Shown here one piece after another: positions 27,353-37,544 of a stretch of DNA of 64,000 nucleotides (the stretch's first letter is position 1; every line of letters begins with the position of its first letter). Source of the DNA: Shewanella frigidimarina (GTDB taxonomy: Bacteria; Pseudomonadota; Gammaproteobacteria; Enterobacterales; Shewanellaceae). The notes below the pieces were generated by a model. The model saw only the letters and a list, made by a program, of their open reading frames with translations, was not told where the DNA came from and searched no databases. A program made the translations under genes and the position numbers. Location: contig NZ_RKKE01000002.1 of assembly GCF_003797125.1 (NCBI RefSeq), forward strand, positions 223,661 to 287,660, read 5' to 3'.

Positions 27353-28273
27353 TTACAGTTCTAAATAAGCCACTATGTAATCTAATCCACCATTAATGGC
27401 AGCGACTTGAGCATCGTTACATTCTTGTGCTGTCACGTGTGGACTGTCTGGATAAACCTCAGTAGTGGTATTGAAGTGATTGTCAGTAATCCCGGCACAT
27501 AAACTGAGTTTTTTAACCGGGTAATTAATCACCCCAAATTGCTCTATCGGCACTTCAATTAATTGTCCATTGTCGTCAGGCGCAATGTGAGTCACTTTAG
27601 CCACAGAATCAATCACTGCTTTTTGGAAGGCTGGAGTTGGGTTATCACTGTCGCCGACTAAATAGAAACCATCAGGGATAATGCCTTTATCGTATTCAAT
27701 GCCATCACGTGCAGACAGCAAAGGTCTAAACTCTAACTCATCAGTGTCGGTGGTTTCATGTAAATCGATATGGGCATATACATCTCCCAAACTTGCCACA
27801 AATGCCATCAGCGCGGCAGACTCTTCTGCAGGACTATTAGCATAAAAAGAGCGATTAGGATCGATGGCTTTAGGATTCCAACGGTTAACGGTCTCATAAC
27901 CCCACGGGCTAACACACGGCGCGATGGCCACATTAAAATACTGAGTATAATCCTGTGCTTTAGTGGCTAAAAACTGAATAGCACCATGTACGCCGCTCGT
28001 TTCATAACCATGTACTCCACCAGTCACCAGAATGATTTTTTTATTGCTATCCCATTGCTGAGATTTAAAAGCAAACAGTGGATATTTATCAGCGTCATAA
28101 GATAATGCGCCGTATTGTACCTGTTCAAACGGACCATTAATCTGAGCCAGTTTACTCACCACTTCATCTTGATATGAGCGCTTTATGGCAACTTGTGCCA
28201 ACCATTGTGCTTTGTCTGCGTCGGTCCATTTTTGACCTGGTGTACCAATTGGATACGGTGTTGAATTGCTCAT
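27353..28273 (-). CDS. M14-type zinc carboxypeptidase family protein
   Basis: 306 residues, no signal peptide. VTGGVHGYETSGVHG gives the HxxE zinc ligands and AHIDLHETTD the third His. WNPKAIDPNRSF carries the NR pair that binds the substrate carboxylate in this family. The late Glu of the mechanism is not obvious to me. The usual role is removal of C-terminal residues or peptidoglycan peptide trimming; the substrate is unknown. GAGG lies four bases before the ATG. Confidence 0.85.
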   Translation of the reverse strand: MSNSTPYPIGTPGQKWTDADKAQWLAQVAIKRSYQDEVVSKLAQINGPFEQVQYGALSYDADKYPLFAFKSQQWDSNKKIILVTGGVHGYETSGVHGAIQFLATKAQDYTQYFNVAIAPCVSPWGYETVNRWNPKAIDPNRSFYANSPAEESAALMAFVASLGDVYAHIDLHETTDTDELEFRPLLSARDGIEYDKGIIPDGFYLVGDSDNPTPAFQKAVIDSVAKVTHIAPDDNGQLIEVPIEQFGVINYPVKKLSLCAGITDNHFNTTTEVYPDSPHVTAQECNDAQVAAINGGLDYIVAYLEL

Positions 28274-28374
28274 ATAACCTCGTTAATCGTTTATTTTATT
28301 GAGTTATGTATGTGTAAGTCACTTGATTTTAACTGATGTTTATTGCTCAACTATTTGTTTACTTATATGCCGTT

Positions 28375-29319
28375 TTACTGGCTAACTGGATGGGATTTAG
28401 CAAAAATAACCAATGCAATCCCAATAAAAATAATGCCCGCCGATACACTAAGATGAAAACTGATCACTTCATCTAAAAAGAGAATACCGCCCACGGCGGC
28501 AATCACAGGTACCGTTAATTGTAAAACCGCAGCATGGGTTGATGTGAGTCCGCGCAATGCTTGATACCACAACGCATAACCAATACCCGATGCCATTGCA
28601 CCCGATAACACTGCTAACAATATGCCTTTAGCAGACAATACTTTTACTTGTGATATTGAGACTAATTGTGTCGCTGAGGTTAATTGAGGCAGGAGCCACA
28701 CCACCAATATCATCACCACAACCAAAGGTAGGCTGCGAATAAAGTTATAACCTGTATCAAATAATGGGTTAACTGACTTTTTACCTAACAAAGTATACCC
28801 GCCCCAAGCACAACCGCTGATCGCCATTAATACTAATCCGGTCATCGAAGGCGCGCTTACGCCAGGTAATACTAAATAAGCAAATCCACTGAATGCCAAT
28901 AATGCGCCTATCCACTCAAGTAGCGTTAACCGCTGGCCTTGAAAATAGCTAATTAACATCATGCTAATTTGCACTGCGGCAAACAAAATTAGTGCTCCGG
29001 TCGCGGTATCAAGTAACACATAGGCGTATGAAAAAGTCACCGCGTAGATAAACAACAATGCCCCTGCAAACATGCTGCCACGGCTAGTAGAGTTACTCAC
29101 TGTGGTTTTAGTACTTCGCAACAGCATTAACAACCACAATACCAACGCACCTGCGATTAAACGAATAGCAGTAAAACTACTGGGATCGATGAGTGCCGGA
29201 GTTTGTTGAGTCGATAACGCCATGCGACACAAAACTGAATTGGCAGCAAATGCGACCAAGGCAATTAAGGTATACAAAGCGATAGAAAACCTTGATAAAA
29301 ATGCGGATAAGCTAGACAT
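28375..29319 (-). CDS. EamA/DMT family membrane transporter
   Basis: 314 residues with about ten hydrophobic segments in two EamA halves. LIALVAFAANSVLCRMAL opens the first; AISGCAWGGYTLLGKKSV opens the second; GYALWYQALRGLTSTHAAVLQLTVPVIAA is the typical late EamA block. Such proteins export small metabolites; the substrate cannot be assigned. It lies eight bases after the small membrane protein gene and may be co-transcribed with it. Confidence 0.88.
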   Translation of the reverse strand: MSSLSAFLSRFSIALYTLIALVAFAANSVLCRMALSTQQTPALIDPSSFTAIRLIAGALVLWLLMLLRSTKTTVSNSTSRGSMFAGALLFIYAVTFSYAYVLLDTATGALILFAAVQISMMLISYFQGQRLTLLEWIGALLAFSGFAYLVLPGVSAPSMTGLVLMAISGCAWGGYTLLGKKSVNPLFDTGYNFIRSLPLVVVMILVVWLLPQLTSATQLVSISQVKVLSAKGILLAVLSGAMASGIGYALWYQALRGLTSTHAAVLQLTVPVIAAVGGILFLDEVISFHLSVSAGIIFIGIALVIFAKSHPVSQ

Positions 29320-29326
29320 AACAGAG

Positions 29327-29566
29327 TTACTTAGTCGATTTTTTGAAACTAAATTTATGAGTAAACCACTGTATTACAGCCACTTGCTGTACGTGGGTTA
29401 AACCAAAGTAAACACAAATCCACGGTGAAAGGAGTAAAAACCACGGTAGCGCAGCAGTTGAGCGACCTGAAAATAATAAATACAAAAATCCGCCATAGAT
29501 AATAATCACGCCCAGAATGCCTACAATTAGCATGATTTTTTTTAGCAGGTATTCTAACTTCGCCAC
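29327..29566 (-). CDS. Small two-segment membrane protein
   Basis: 79 residues with two hydrophobic stretches (IMLIVGILGVIIIYGGFLYLLF and ALPWFLLLSPWICVYFGL, key parts). I start at a GTG (29566) because AAGGA lies eight bases upstream; the open frame reaches an ATG at 29605, but that ATG lies inside the terminator of the upstream operon. I do not recognise the family. It precedes the EamA gene. Confidence 0.7.
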   Translation of the reverse strand: MAKLEYLLKKIMLIVGILGVIIIYGGFLYLLFSGRSTAALPWFLLLSPWICVYFGLTHVQQVAVIQWFTHKFSFKKSTK

Positions 29567-29593
29567 GTCATTAATCCTTAAAAGTAAAAAAGC

Positions 29594-29617
29594 CACGCCG
29601 AGCATAAGCTCGGCGTG
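29594..29617 (-). terminator. Terminator ending the valine/isoleucine degradation operon
   Basis: Perfect 10-base arms CACGCCGAGC and GCTCGGCGTG around four bases, followed on the minus strand by GCTTTTTTACTTTT. Confidence 0.9.
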
Positions 29618-29734
29618 ACAACATCATAACAAACTGAATGCAGGGAATACCAATCACATTCATTATATGAAAGTGCTCAACGCGTTACATTGCGCTGAGC
29701 GAACAGATAATGAGCAAAAGGATCACTCTATCGC

Positions 29735-30493
29735 TTATAAGCGAATACCACCGTCAATTTCAAATACACGACCGTTAACGTAATCGTTTTCGATAATAAA
29801 TCGCACCGTTGCAGCCACTTCTTCTGGCTGACCTAAGCGCCCTACTGGGACCATTTTTTCTAAACGCTCTAATGCTTCTGGTTTCATTGCTGCGGTCATT
29901 TCGGTAGCAATAACTCCTGGAGCAACTGCTGCGCTGCGAATATTATGGCGAGCTAACTCTTTTGCCCAACCAACCGACATAGCCGCAACGCCCGCTTTAG
30001 ACGCTGAATAATTAGATTGTCCCATGTTACCGGCTTTAGCAACGCTAGAGATATTGATAATAACCCCAGCTTGCTTGGTTTCAATCATCGCTGCTGCGGC
30101 TTCGCGACCACATAAAAAGGTGCCCGTTAAATTAACATTGATAACAGATTGGAACTGCTGATATGACATGCGGTCAGTCACTACGCCATCTTTGGCTTTA
30201 ATCATTAGCCCATCACGTAAAATACCGGCATTGTTAATTAATACATTCACTTTGCCAAAGTCTTCAACGATAAATTTAAAGCCAGAGACCACATCTTCTT
30301 CATCGGTAATGTCTAACGCATAACCTTGAACTTCAGTTACAGAACCTAAATCAGCACAAGCTTGTTCAAGTTTAGCCTGATCAACATCGATAAGCGCCAA
30401 TTTAGCACCTTGGGCAGCTAAATCATGCGCCATAGCTAAACCTAACCCACCTGCTCCGCCAGTAATGACGACAACCTTATCTTTTAATTCCAT
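29735..30493 (-). CDS. SDR dehydrogenase, probable 3-hydroxy-2-methylbutyryl-CoA dehydrogenase
   Basis: 252 residues. GGAGGLGLAMAHDLA is the cofactor motif, NNAGILRDG the NNAG block, and SSVAKAGNMGQSNYSASKAG holds Ser, Tyr and Lys of the active site. The frame is FabG-like, but its place as last gene of a valine/isoleucine degradation run suggests it oxidises 2-methyl-3-hydroxybutyryl-CoA. I use the ATG at 30493, with AAGGA eight bases upstream; a TTG directly precedes it. Confidence 0.82.
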   Translation of the reverse strand: MELKDKVVVITGGAGGLGLAMAHDLAAQGAKLALIDVDQAKLEQACADLGSVTEVQGYALDITDEEDVVSGFKFIVEDFGKVNVLINNAGILRDGLMIKAKDGVVTDRMSYQQFQSVINVNLTGTFLCGREAAAAMIETKQAGVIINISSVAKAGNMGQSNYSASKAGVAAMSVGWAKELARHNIRSAAVAPGVIATEMTAAMKPEALERLEKMVPVGRLGQPEEVAATVRFIIENDYVNGRVFEIDGGIRL

Positions 30494-30505
30494 CAACTGA
30501 ATCCT

Positions 30506-31405
30506 TTATTTTTTCTTTGAAAATTGTTCAAAAATACTCGAAAAATCGCGACGACCATGGCCTTGGCGAGCATGATTAACATATAAGCTACGAGCCAAGG
30601 ACCCCATAGGTGTACTTGAATTAGAGGCGACTGCCGCTTCTTGCGACAACCCTAAATCTTTAACCATCAAGTCAACCATAAAACCACCTTGGTAATCTTT
30701 TGACGACGGCACATTTTCCATCACATCTGGGCATGGATTGTACTTTTCTAACGTCCAGTTACCGCCGCTACTGACTTTCATGATATCAGACAACACTTTA
30801 GGATCTAAACCATTATCCAAACCAAGTTGTAACGATTCGCTAGTACCCACCATCAACACAGACAACAGCATGTTATTACAAATCTTTGCTATTTGACCTG
30901 CACCTACTGCACCGGCGTGAAATATATTGCCACCCATAACCGTTAATACCGTTTGGGCTTGTTGATAGGCGGCTTCACTACCACCACAAATAAAGGTTAA
31001 GGTTCCGGCTGCTGCGCCTGCTGTACCGCCAGATACTGGCGCATCCATAAATTCGATGCCCTTTTCAGCGGCTTTTGCCCCAACTAAACGGGCGCTGTCG
31101 GCATCAATGGTTGAGCAATCTATCAATAATGCCTGTTTAGACACGACATCTAACAAACCTTTATTATTGTCATCGCCTAGGTACAAGCTGCGTACATGCT
31201 TGCCTGCTGGCAGCATGGTAATCACAAAATCTGCAGAAGCCGCGGCGCCGCATGCGGTTTTAGCGCTGAGTGCACCTTGTGCTGTTAACGCTTCGACTGC
31301 TGTAGGATTTAAGTCAAACACTGTGACTGTCATACCCGCTTTAATTAAATTGGCCGCCATTGGGCCACCCATGTTACCTAAACCAATAAATGCTACTGTT
31401 GCCAT
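30506..31405 (-). CDS. mmsB: 3-hydroxyisobutyrate dehydrogenase
   Basis: 299 residues. GLGNMGGPMAANLIKAG is the N-terminal NAD motif, DAPVSGGTAGAAAGTLTF the substrate loop, and GAGQIAKICNNML holds the catalytic Lys. It oxidises 3-hydroxyisobutyrate to methylmalonate semialdehyde, the substrate of the nearby MmsA. It sits 14 bases after the 3-hydroxyisobutyryl-CoA hydrolase gene, which makes its substrate. Confidence 0.93.
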   Translation of the reverse strand: MATVAFIGLGNMGGPMAANLIKAGMTVTVFDLNPTAVEALTAQGALSAKTACGAAASADFVITMLPAGKHVRSLYLGDDNNKGLLDVVSKQALLIDCSTIDADSARLVGAKAAEKGIEFMDAPVSGGTAGAAAGTLTFICGGSEAAYQQAQTVLTVMGGNIFHAGAVGAGQIAKICNNMLLSVLMVGTSESLQLGLDNGLDPKVLSDIMKVSSGGNWTLEKYNPCPDVMENVPSSKDYQGGFMVDLMVKDLGLSQEAAVASNSSTPMGSLARSLYVNHARQGHGRRDFSSIFEQFSKKK

Positions 31406-31419
31406 GTCGTTAATCCTTT

Positions 31420-32538
31420 TTAAGTAAAGTCTGCTAATGGGTGTTTATCTTCAGCCCAAGGCGAGGTAACCAATTGAGTCACTTTATTCGCATCCACTGC
31501 GTCTACATCTGCAAATAACCATTTAGGTTGACGATCTTTATCAATCAATAAGGCGCGAACACCTTCGCAAAAATCACCCATAGAGCAGCAATTGACGCTC
31601 ACACCTAACTCCCACTTAAAGCAGTCTGCCAAACTCATTTCGGTGCCAAGTGCTGCCTGAGCAAAAATTAAATGCCAGCTTATTGAGCTACCTGCTAAGG
31701 CGGTTTTTTGTGCTCGTTTTAGCCAATACAGATCAGTATTTAATGTCGATAATTGATGATGCACATCAAGGATGTCACCCGCCATCAACAAATCGATTTG
31801 TGCTTGGAATTGTTGCAGTGGGCTAACAGATAATGCCGCTAAATGCGGCTGACTCATATTGCTCAACAATCCGCTTAGCAGTTGATGATTTTGCTCACTA
31901 TTTTGACTCCAAGCGAGTTCAGCCATGGCATTGAATAGTGGCTCTTTTTCATCGCTATTAAGAATGTGATTTCCTAAACCAACATACAGCGCATCTGCAC
32001 AGTTCATGTTGTAAGCGGTTAAGCCTAAAAATAATCCTGTCTTACCTGGCATACGGTTTAAAAAGTAGCTGCCGCCAACGTCTGGATATAAACCAATGGT
32101 CACCTCTGGCATTGCAATACGGCTTCGCTCCGTAACAACACGATGACTGCCGCCCGCCATTAACCCAAGTCCACCGCCCATAACAATACCATCACCCCAT
32201 ACTAAAACGGGTTTGCCGAATTGATGCAGTAAATAATCAAGTTGGTATTCTTGGGTAAAAAACTCACAAGCTTCTGTGGTGATGTTGTTTGGGTTGGCGA
32301 CAGATGCATGGTAAATAGCGCGCACATCGCCGCCAGCACAAAAGGCTTTTTCGCCGGCGCCATCTAACACAACACACGCAATGCTGTCGTCTTGTTGCCA
32401 CTTGGTGAGTTGTGCCTGCATTGCTGCAACCATGTCGAGGGTTAATGCATTTAGTGCTTTTTCAATATTCAGAGTTACCATGCCAATAGATTGACCTGAT
32501 AACGTGCCTTGGGTTTGAAATATTACATCTTGAGTCAT
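31420..32538 (-). CDS. 3-hydroxyisobutyryl-CoA hydrolase
   Basis: 372 residues, longer than simple enoyl-CoA hydratases. GAGEKAFCAGGDVRAIY and MPEVTIGLYPDVGGSYFLNRMPG (key part) are the signature of this crotonase subgroup. It releases 3-hydroxyisobutyrate from its CoA ester in valine breakdown. Its ATG overlaps the stop codon of the upstream enoyl-CoA hydratase gene by one base (TAATG), which implies translational coupling. Confidence 0.92.
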   Translation of the reverse strand: MTQDVIFQTQGTLSGQSIGMVTLNIEKALNALTLDMVAAMQAQLTKWQQDDSIACVVLDGAGEKAFCAGGDVRAIYHASVANPNNITTEACEFFTQEYQLDYLLHQFGKPVLVWGDGIVMGGGLGLMAGGSHRVVTERSRIAMPEVTIGLYPDVGGSYFLNRMPGKTGLFLGLTAYNMNCADALYVGLGNHILNSDEKEPLFNAMAELAWSQNSEQNHQLLSGLLSNMSQPHLAALSVSPLQQFQAQIDLLMAGDILDVHHQLSTLNTDLYWLKRAQKTALAGSSISWHLIFAQAALGTEMSLADCFKWELGVSVNCCSMGDFCEGVRALLIDKDRQPKWLFADVDAVDANKVTQLVTSPWAEDKHPLADFT

Positions 32539-33320
32539 TAGCAGTTCTTCCAGTTTGGAGTGCGTTTTTGTAAAAAGGCATTCACACCTTCAGCCTGATC
32601 TTCGGTATCAAATAAGTCCACAAACATTTCGCGCTCAAACGGCAATGCTTGAGCCCGCGGCATAGTTCGTCCGGCTTGAATAAGGGTTTTACATACGCTG
32701 ACACTGCTAGGTGATTGCTTAGCCACTTTAGCGGCTAATGCCACTGCAGCATCTAAGACTTGACCTTGTCCTACGACTTCTTCAACAAGGCCTATTTTCT
32801 CCGCTTTGGCGGCATCAATACGTTCGCCACATAAAATCATCCGTTTTGCCCAACCTTCCCCCACTAAAGCCGTTAGGTTTTGGGTGCCACCAGCACAAGG
32901 TAGTAACCCCACTGAGGCCTCTGGCAATGCCATTTGGGCTTGCGCTTCTGCAATACGTAGATCGCAGGCTAATGCCACTTCTAACCCGCCACCCATGGCA
33001 TAACCATTAATGGCCGCAATCGAAACACCTCTAAATGCACTTAATGCTTCAAACGCTTCACCGAAATGTTTTGCCATGGAGGCTGCATTTTGTTTATCGC
33101 CGTCGGCAAACAAATTCAAATCAGCGCCTGCTGAGAAAAACTTGTCACCTTGACCGGTAATCACAAGGGCATAAACGTCCTTGTTTTGATTCAGTTCAAG
33201 TACTGTGTGTTTCAGTGCTTGCAAGCTGTCTGCTGTCCAGGTGTTTGCTGGCGGATTGTTCAAGGTCAAAATGGCCGTGTGGCCGACTATATGTTTAAGA
33301 ATCGCAGGGTGTGCAGTCAT
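32538..33320 (-). CDS. Enoyl-CoA hydratase, branched-chain pathway
   Basis: 260 residues, crotonase fold. GQGDKFFSAGADLNLF gives the first oxyanion block, AINGYAMGGGLEVALACDLRIAE the second, and PEASVGLLPCAGGTQNL the catalytic Glu region. By context it hydrates methacrylyl-CoA and tiglyl-CoA. The gene lies between the acyl-CoA dehydrogenase and the hydrolase. Confidence 0.9.
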   Translation of the reverse strand: MTAHPAILKHIVGHTAILTLNNPPANTWTADSLQALKHTVLELNQNKDVYALVITGQGDKFFSAGADLNLFADGDKQNAASMAKHFGEAFEALSAFRGVSIAAINGYAMGGGLEVALACDLRIAEAQAQMALPEASVGLLPCAGGTQNLTALVGEGWAKRMILCGERIDAAKAEKIGLVEEVVGQGQVLDAAVALAAKVAKQSPSSVSVCKTLIQAGRTMPRAQALPFEREMFVDLFDTEDQAEGVNAFLQKRTPNWKNC

Positions 33321-33370
33321 AATGCTATGTCCTTATGCTAGAGCTAGTGAGTCACGAGTGGATCAGCTAA

Positions 33371-34528
33371 TTACAGGATTGGATGAGCATCGCTAGCGAG
33401 CAAACGACGAGCAATAATCAGGCGCATAATTTCATTAGTGCCTTCTAAAATCTGGTGCACGCGCACATCTCTGAAATGGCGTTCTAGCGGATATTCACGG
33501 ATATAACCGTAACCACCGTGAATTTGCAGTGCACCGTCACACACTTGGAAACCTACATCGGTCGCAAAACGTTTCGCCATGGCACAATAAGCGCTGGCTT
33601 CTGGGTCTTGGGTGTCTAATTTAAACGCCGCTAAACGTACCATTTGACGAGCAGCAACCAATTCTGTTGCCATGTCAGCCAGTTTGAACTGCAATGCTTG
33701 GAATGCCGCTAGCGGTTTACCAAATTGCTTACGCTCATTCATGTATTCAGTTGCACGAGTTAGTGCAGCTTGCGCCGTACCTATTGAACAGGTAGCAATA
33801 TTAATACGTCCGCCGTCTAGACCTTTCATCGCAAAGGTAAAACCTTGGCCTTCTTCGCCAAGTAAGTTAGCGGCAGGCACGCGCACGTTTTCAAAACTAA
33901 TTAATCTTGTTGGCTGTGCGTTCCAGCCCATTTTATCTTCAGCTTTACCGTAAGTTACGCCTACTGTATCTGCTGGTACGGCAATAGCAGAAATCCCTTT
34001 AGGGCCTGCTTCACCTGTGCGGCACATCACCACTAAAAGCTCGGTTTCACCCGCACCAGAGATAAACATTTTTGAACCGGTGATCAAGTAATCATCACCA
34101 TCACGCACAGCTTTGGTTTGCAATGAAGCGGCATCACTGCCTGCACCAGGTTCTGTTAAACAGTAAGAGGCTAATAACTGCCCTGTGGTTAAGCCTTCTG
34201 ACCACTGCTTACGTAAGGTTTCAGTGCCCCACGTAGTCACCATCCAAGTGGCCATATTATGAATGGTTAGCATTGCTGTGGTGGCTGTACAACCATGGGC
34301 TAATTCTTCAAAAATAATCGAAGAATCTAACCGAGATAAGCCCATACCGCCTTCTGATTCTGGCGAGTACAAAGAACAGAACCCCAGCTCACCAGCTTTT
34401 TGAATCACGTCTTTAGGAAAGTGATGTTCTTCGTCCCACTTGGCGGCGAATGGCGCGAGTTCTTCGGCAGAAAATTGACGGGCTAAATCAGCAAACTGAC
34501 GCTGATCTTCGTTTAAATTAAAATCCAT
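33371..34528 (-). CDS. Acyl-CoA dehydrogenase, probably isobutyryl/2-methylbutyryl-CoA type
   Basis: 385 residues. SYCLTEPGAGSDAASLQTKA and GAQIHGGYGY-like DGALQIHGGYGYIREYP are FAD and substrate blocks, and LEGTNEIMRLIIARRLL is the C-terminal motif that in this subfamily contains the catalytic Glu. By its operon it desaturates isobutyryl-CoA and 2-methylbutyryl-CoA. Electrons would pass to ETF, which is not in the window. It begins after the mmsA terminator, so a local promoter is possible. Confidence 0.9.
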   Translation of the reverse strand: MDFNLNEDQRQFADLARQFSAEELAPFAAKWDEEHHFPKDVIQKAGELGFCSLYSPESEGGMGLSRLDSSIIFEELAHGCTATTAMLTIHNMATWMVTTWGTETLRKQWSEGLTTGQLLASYCLTEPGAGSDAASLQTKAVRDGDDYLITGSKMFISGAGETELLVVMCRTGEAGPKGISAIAVPADTVGVTYGKAEDKMGWNAQPTRLISFENVRVPAANLLGEEGQGFTFAMKGLDGGRINIATCSIGTAQAALTRATEYMNERKQFGKPLAAFQALQFKLADMATELVAARQMVRLAAFKLDTQDPEASAYCAMAKRFATDVGFQVCDGALQIHGGYGYIREYPLERHFRDVRVHQILEGTNEIMRLIIARRLLASDAHPIL

Positions 34529-34656
34529 GCTGGACTCCTAATATTGTCTTGGATGACTCTTGGGTCATTTATTGCCTTAGCCGCATACCGCTTTAAGCAG
34601 TTAACTCATTACTAGGTGCAATGGGAGGTAAGGTGGTCTTGTTGTTTAGCGAAAAA

Positions 34657-34683
34657 TATTGCCGTGACGGCGTCACGGCAATA
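34657..34683 (-). terminator. Terminator between mmsA and the acyl-CoA dehydrogenase gene
   Basis: Perfect 12-base arms TATTGCCGTGAC and GTCACGGCAATA around GGC. On the minus strand ATTTTTCGC follows. It begins about ten bases beyond the mmsA stop codon and splits the pathway cluster into two transcription blocks, or attenuates the second. Confidence 0.8.
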
Positions 34684-34693
34684 AATATCATTC

Positions 34694-36187
34694 CTATTTA
34701 AGATCAATACTCATGTTAGGACCGCTAACGGCTTCTGAGTCAAACCAACGAGTGGTGATGGTTTTGGTTTCAGTGCAAAAACGCACAGCTTGTTTACCAT
34801 AAGCATGTTGGTCGCCATAAAAACTGCCTTTCCAACCGGTAAATGAGAAGAAAGGTAAAGGCACAGGAATAGGTACGTTAATCCCCACTTGACCCACTTC
34901 AATTTCATGCTGGTATTTACGCGCGGCGCCGCCTGATGCGGTAAAGATTGAGGTACCGTTTCCGTATGGGCTGTTGTTAACCAGTTCGATAGCATCGTCT
35001 AAGTTATCCGCTTCCATACAACACAATACTGGGCCAAATATTTCTTCTTTGTAAATGCTCATGTCGGTGGTGACATTGGTAAACATGGTTGGGCCAACCC
35101 AGTTACCCGACTCGTAACCTGCAACGGTGAAATCGGTTCCATCGAGTAAGCAATCAGCACCTTCAGCTTTACCTTGAGCAATCAGTTTTAGTACACGCTC
35201 TTTTGCTGCTGGACTGATAACTGGACCGTAAGCAGCTTCTTTGTCATCCCATAAACCAGGACGAACTTTAGCTAACGCTTCTTTTAATTCAGGGATCCAC
35301 TCTTTAGCTTTACCGACAAAAATAGCGACTGAAATCGCCATACAACGCTGACCAGCCGCACCAACAGAGGCACCAACCATGTTATTGATCACTTGCTGCT
35401 TGTTCGCATCAGGCATGATCACGCAATGGTTTTTAGCTCCTGCAAACGCTTGCACACGCTTTAGATTGTCGGTACCGGTTTTGTAAATGTATTGACCAAC
35501 CCCCACAGAACCAACAAACGAAATCGCTTTAATGGCTGGGTCTCTTAGCAAGATGTCTACTGCTGTTTTGTCGCCATGAATAAGTTGCAACACGCCTTTT
35601 GGCGCGCCTGCTTCAACAAACAATTCAACTAAACGCTGTGGCGTCATAGGATCTTGTTCTGACGGCTTTAAAATAAACGTGTTACCGCAAGCAATCGATA
35701 ACGGGAACATCCATAGCGGGATCATTGCAGGGAAGTTGAATGGGGTAATACCCGCACACACACCTAATGGTTGAGTGTAGCTATAGGTATCGATATTTCG
35801 AGCGACGTTTTCAACAGTTTCACCCATCATTAACGACGCAACACCACAAGCATGTTCAGCTACTTCAATGCCGCGCCATACATCGCCTTTAGCATCTTCA
35901 AATGTTTTACCGGTTTCTTGCGCCAAAATGGTCGCCAGTTCGTCGTGATGCTCTTTGAGTAAATGTTGGTAACGCAACATGACGCGCGCACGTTCAGACA
36001 CAGGGACTTCTTTCCACGTTTTAAACGCTTCTTTAGCACTGTGAATGGCCTGCTCAACTTCAGCAGTGGTAGCGCAGTTAATTTTAGCAATAACGCTATT
36101 ATTGGCTGGGTTGGTCACATCAATATTGCGATCTCCGCTGCCATAAGTGAATTCGCCATCAATATAATGCTTAACTTGTGTGATCAT
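34694..36187 (-). CDS. mmsA: Methylmalonate-semialdehyde dehydrogenase (CoA-acylating)
   Basis: 497 residues, aldehyde dehydrogenase fold. [17 protein letters not shown] holds the catalytic Cys, [16 protein letters not shown] the cofactor loop, and [10 protein letters not shown] the block that in MmsA replaces the Glu region of ordinary aldehyde dehydrogenases. It converts methylmalonate semialdehyde to propionyl-CoA. GAGGAAAA lies before the ATG. It follows the thiolase gene at a 166-base gap. Confidence 0.95.
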   Translation of the reverse strand: MITQVKHYIDGEFTYGSGDRNIDVTNPANNSVIAKINCATTAEVEQAIHSAKEAFKTWKEVPVSERARVMLRYQHLLKEHHDELATILAQETGKTFEDAKGDVWRGIEVAEHACGVASLMMGETVENVARNIDTYSYTQPLGVCAGITPFNFPAMIPLWMFPLSIACGNTFILKPSEQDPMTPQRLVELFVEAGAPKGVLQLIHGDKTAVDILLRDPAIKAISFVGSVGVGQYIYKTGTDNLKRVQAFAGAKNHCVIMPDANKQQVINNMVGASVGAAGQRCMAISVAIFVGKAKEWIPELKEALAKVRPGLWDDKEAAYGPVISPAAKERVLKLIAQGKAEGADCLLDGTDFTVAGYESGNWVGPTMFTNVTTDMSIYKEEIFGPVLCCMEADNLDDAIELVNNSPYGNGTSIFTASGGAARKYQHEIEVGQVGINVPIPVPLPFFSFTGWKGSFYGDQHAYGKQAVRFCTETKTITTRWFDSEAVSGPNMSIDLK

Positions 36188-36353
36188 GTTGTTTTCCTCG
36201 ATCCTTGGACATCTTATGAGTGAATAACATCACTCGTATTGAGTTACTGCACGGGTGACGCGATTTGTTGTGTTTGTCAGTCGCACGAATTAAGTGGCTG
36301 CGTGTACATCTACCTGTGCGGTGGTCTTGTCGAACTTAACTTGTATTGTCTAT

Positions 36354-37544
36354 TTACGCTTCAATCGCCATTGCTGTGGCTTCGCCGCCACCAATGCATA
36401 ACGATGCCACACCGCGCTTAAGGCCGCGTGCTTTTAAGGCATAAATCAATGTGACTAACAAACGCGCTCCAGAACAACCAATTGGGTGTCCCATTGCACA
36501 TGCACCGCCATTAACGTTGACCTTGCTGGCATCTAAGTTCAGCTCAGAAATTGCTAACATGGTGACCATGGCAAACGCTTCGTTAATTTCGTATAAATCG
36601 ACGTCATCTTTGTTCCACTGCACTTTATCGAACAGCTTTTGCATCGCGCCAACGGGTGCGGTGGTGAACATTGACGGTTCTTGTGAATGAGTGGTGTGGC
36701 CTTTAATGGTCGCTAATACGCTTAAGCCCAATTGCTGTGCTTTTTCGCGTGTCATTAACATTAATGCTGCAGCGCCGTCCGAAATTGAACTTGAGTTGGC
36801 CGCAGTAATCGTACCGTCTTTGGTAAATGCAGGGCGCAATGTCGGGATTTTTTCAGGACGAGCGTTACCAGGTTGTTCATCTATCTCAACCGTCACGTCG
36901 CCACGGCGCGTACTAATGGTTACTGGCACGACTTCATCTTTAAATGCGCCAGAGTTAATCGCTGCATTGGCTTTTTCGAGCGAACCTAATGCAAATGCAT
37001 CCATTTGCTCACGAGTTAAACCAAAGTCATCAGCGGTTTTTTGAGCAAATGTGCCCATTGCGCCACCAGTGTAAGCATCTTCAAGGCCATCTAAAAACAT
37101 GTGGTCCATGACTTTGCCGTGGCCCATGCGCATACCGCTGCGTGCTTTGTCGAGTAAATATGGTGCTTGGCTCATGCTTTCCATGCCACCCGCAACCACA
37201 ACTTGGCTGCTGCCCGCTTTAATTAAATCGTGCGCTAACATGACGGTTTTCATACCAGAACCACAGACTTTATTGACTGTTGTTGCGCCAACGCCTAACG
37301 GTAAACCGGCACCTAGCGTTGCTTGGCGAGCAGGCGCTTGGCCTAAACCGGCAGGCAATACACAACCCATCAATACTTCGTCAACAGCATCTACACTGAT
37401 CCCCGTTTGGGCGATAAGACCTTTGATCGCGGTGGCTGCTAATACTGGAGAAGCTACCTCAGACAATGCTCCTTGAAACCCACCCATTGGTGTACGTTTC
37501 GCGGCAACAATAACGATATCTTGACCTGTTTGCTCTGTACTCAT
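36354..37544 (-). CDS. Acetyl-CoA acyltransferase (thiolase)
   Basis: 396 residues. KVCGSGMKTVMLAHDLI has the acylated Cys, EINEAFAMV and GGACAMGHPIGCSGARLLV the His and Cys of the second half. At this place it most likely splits 2-methylacetoacetyl-CoA to acetyl-CoA and propionyl-CoA, the last step of isoleucine breakdown; acetoacetyl-CoA could also be used. I start at the ATG at 37544, with GGAG five bases upstream; a GTG lies six bases before it. First gene of the cluster. Confidence 0.92.
   Translation of the reverse strand: MSTEQTGQDIVIVAAKRTPMGGFQGALSEVASPVLAATAIKGLIAQTGISVDAVDEVLMGCVLPAGLGQAPARQATLGAGLPLGVGATTVNKVCGSGMKTVMLAHDLIKAGSSQVVVAGGMESMSQAPYLLDKARSGMRMGHGKVMDHMFLDGLEDAYTGGAMGTFAQKTADDFGLTREQMDAFALGSLEKANAAINSGAFKDEVVPVTISTRRGDVTVEIDEQPGNARPEKIPTLRPAFTKDGTITAANSSSISDGAAALMLMTREKAQQLGLSVLATIKGHTTHSQEPSMFTTAPVGAMQKLFDKVQWNKDDVDLYEINEAFAMVTMLAISELNLDASKVNVNGGACAMGHPIGCSGARLLVTLIYALKARGLKRGVASLCIGGGEATAMAIEA

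Noticed and set aside
29566..29605. Longer N-terminus for the small membrane protein
   Set aside because: The ATG at 29605 lies inside a strong terminator stem, while a GTG at 29566 has a good ribosome site.
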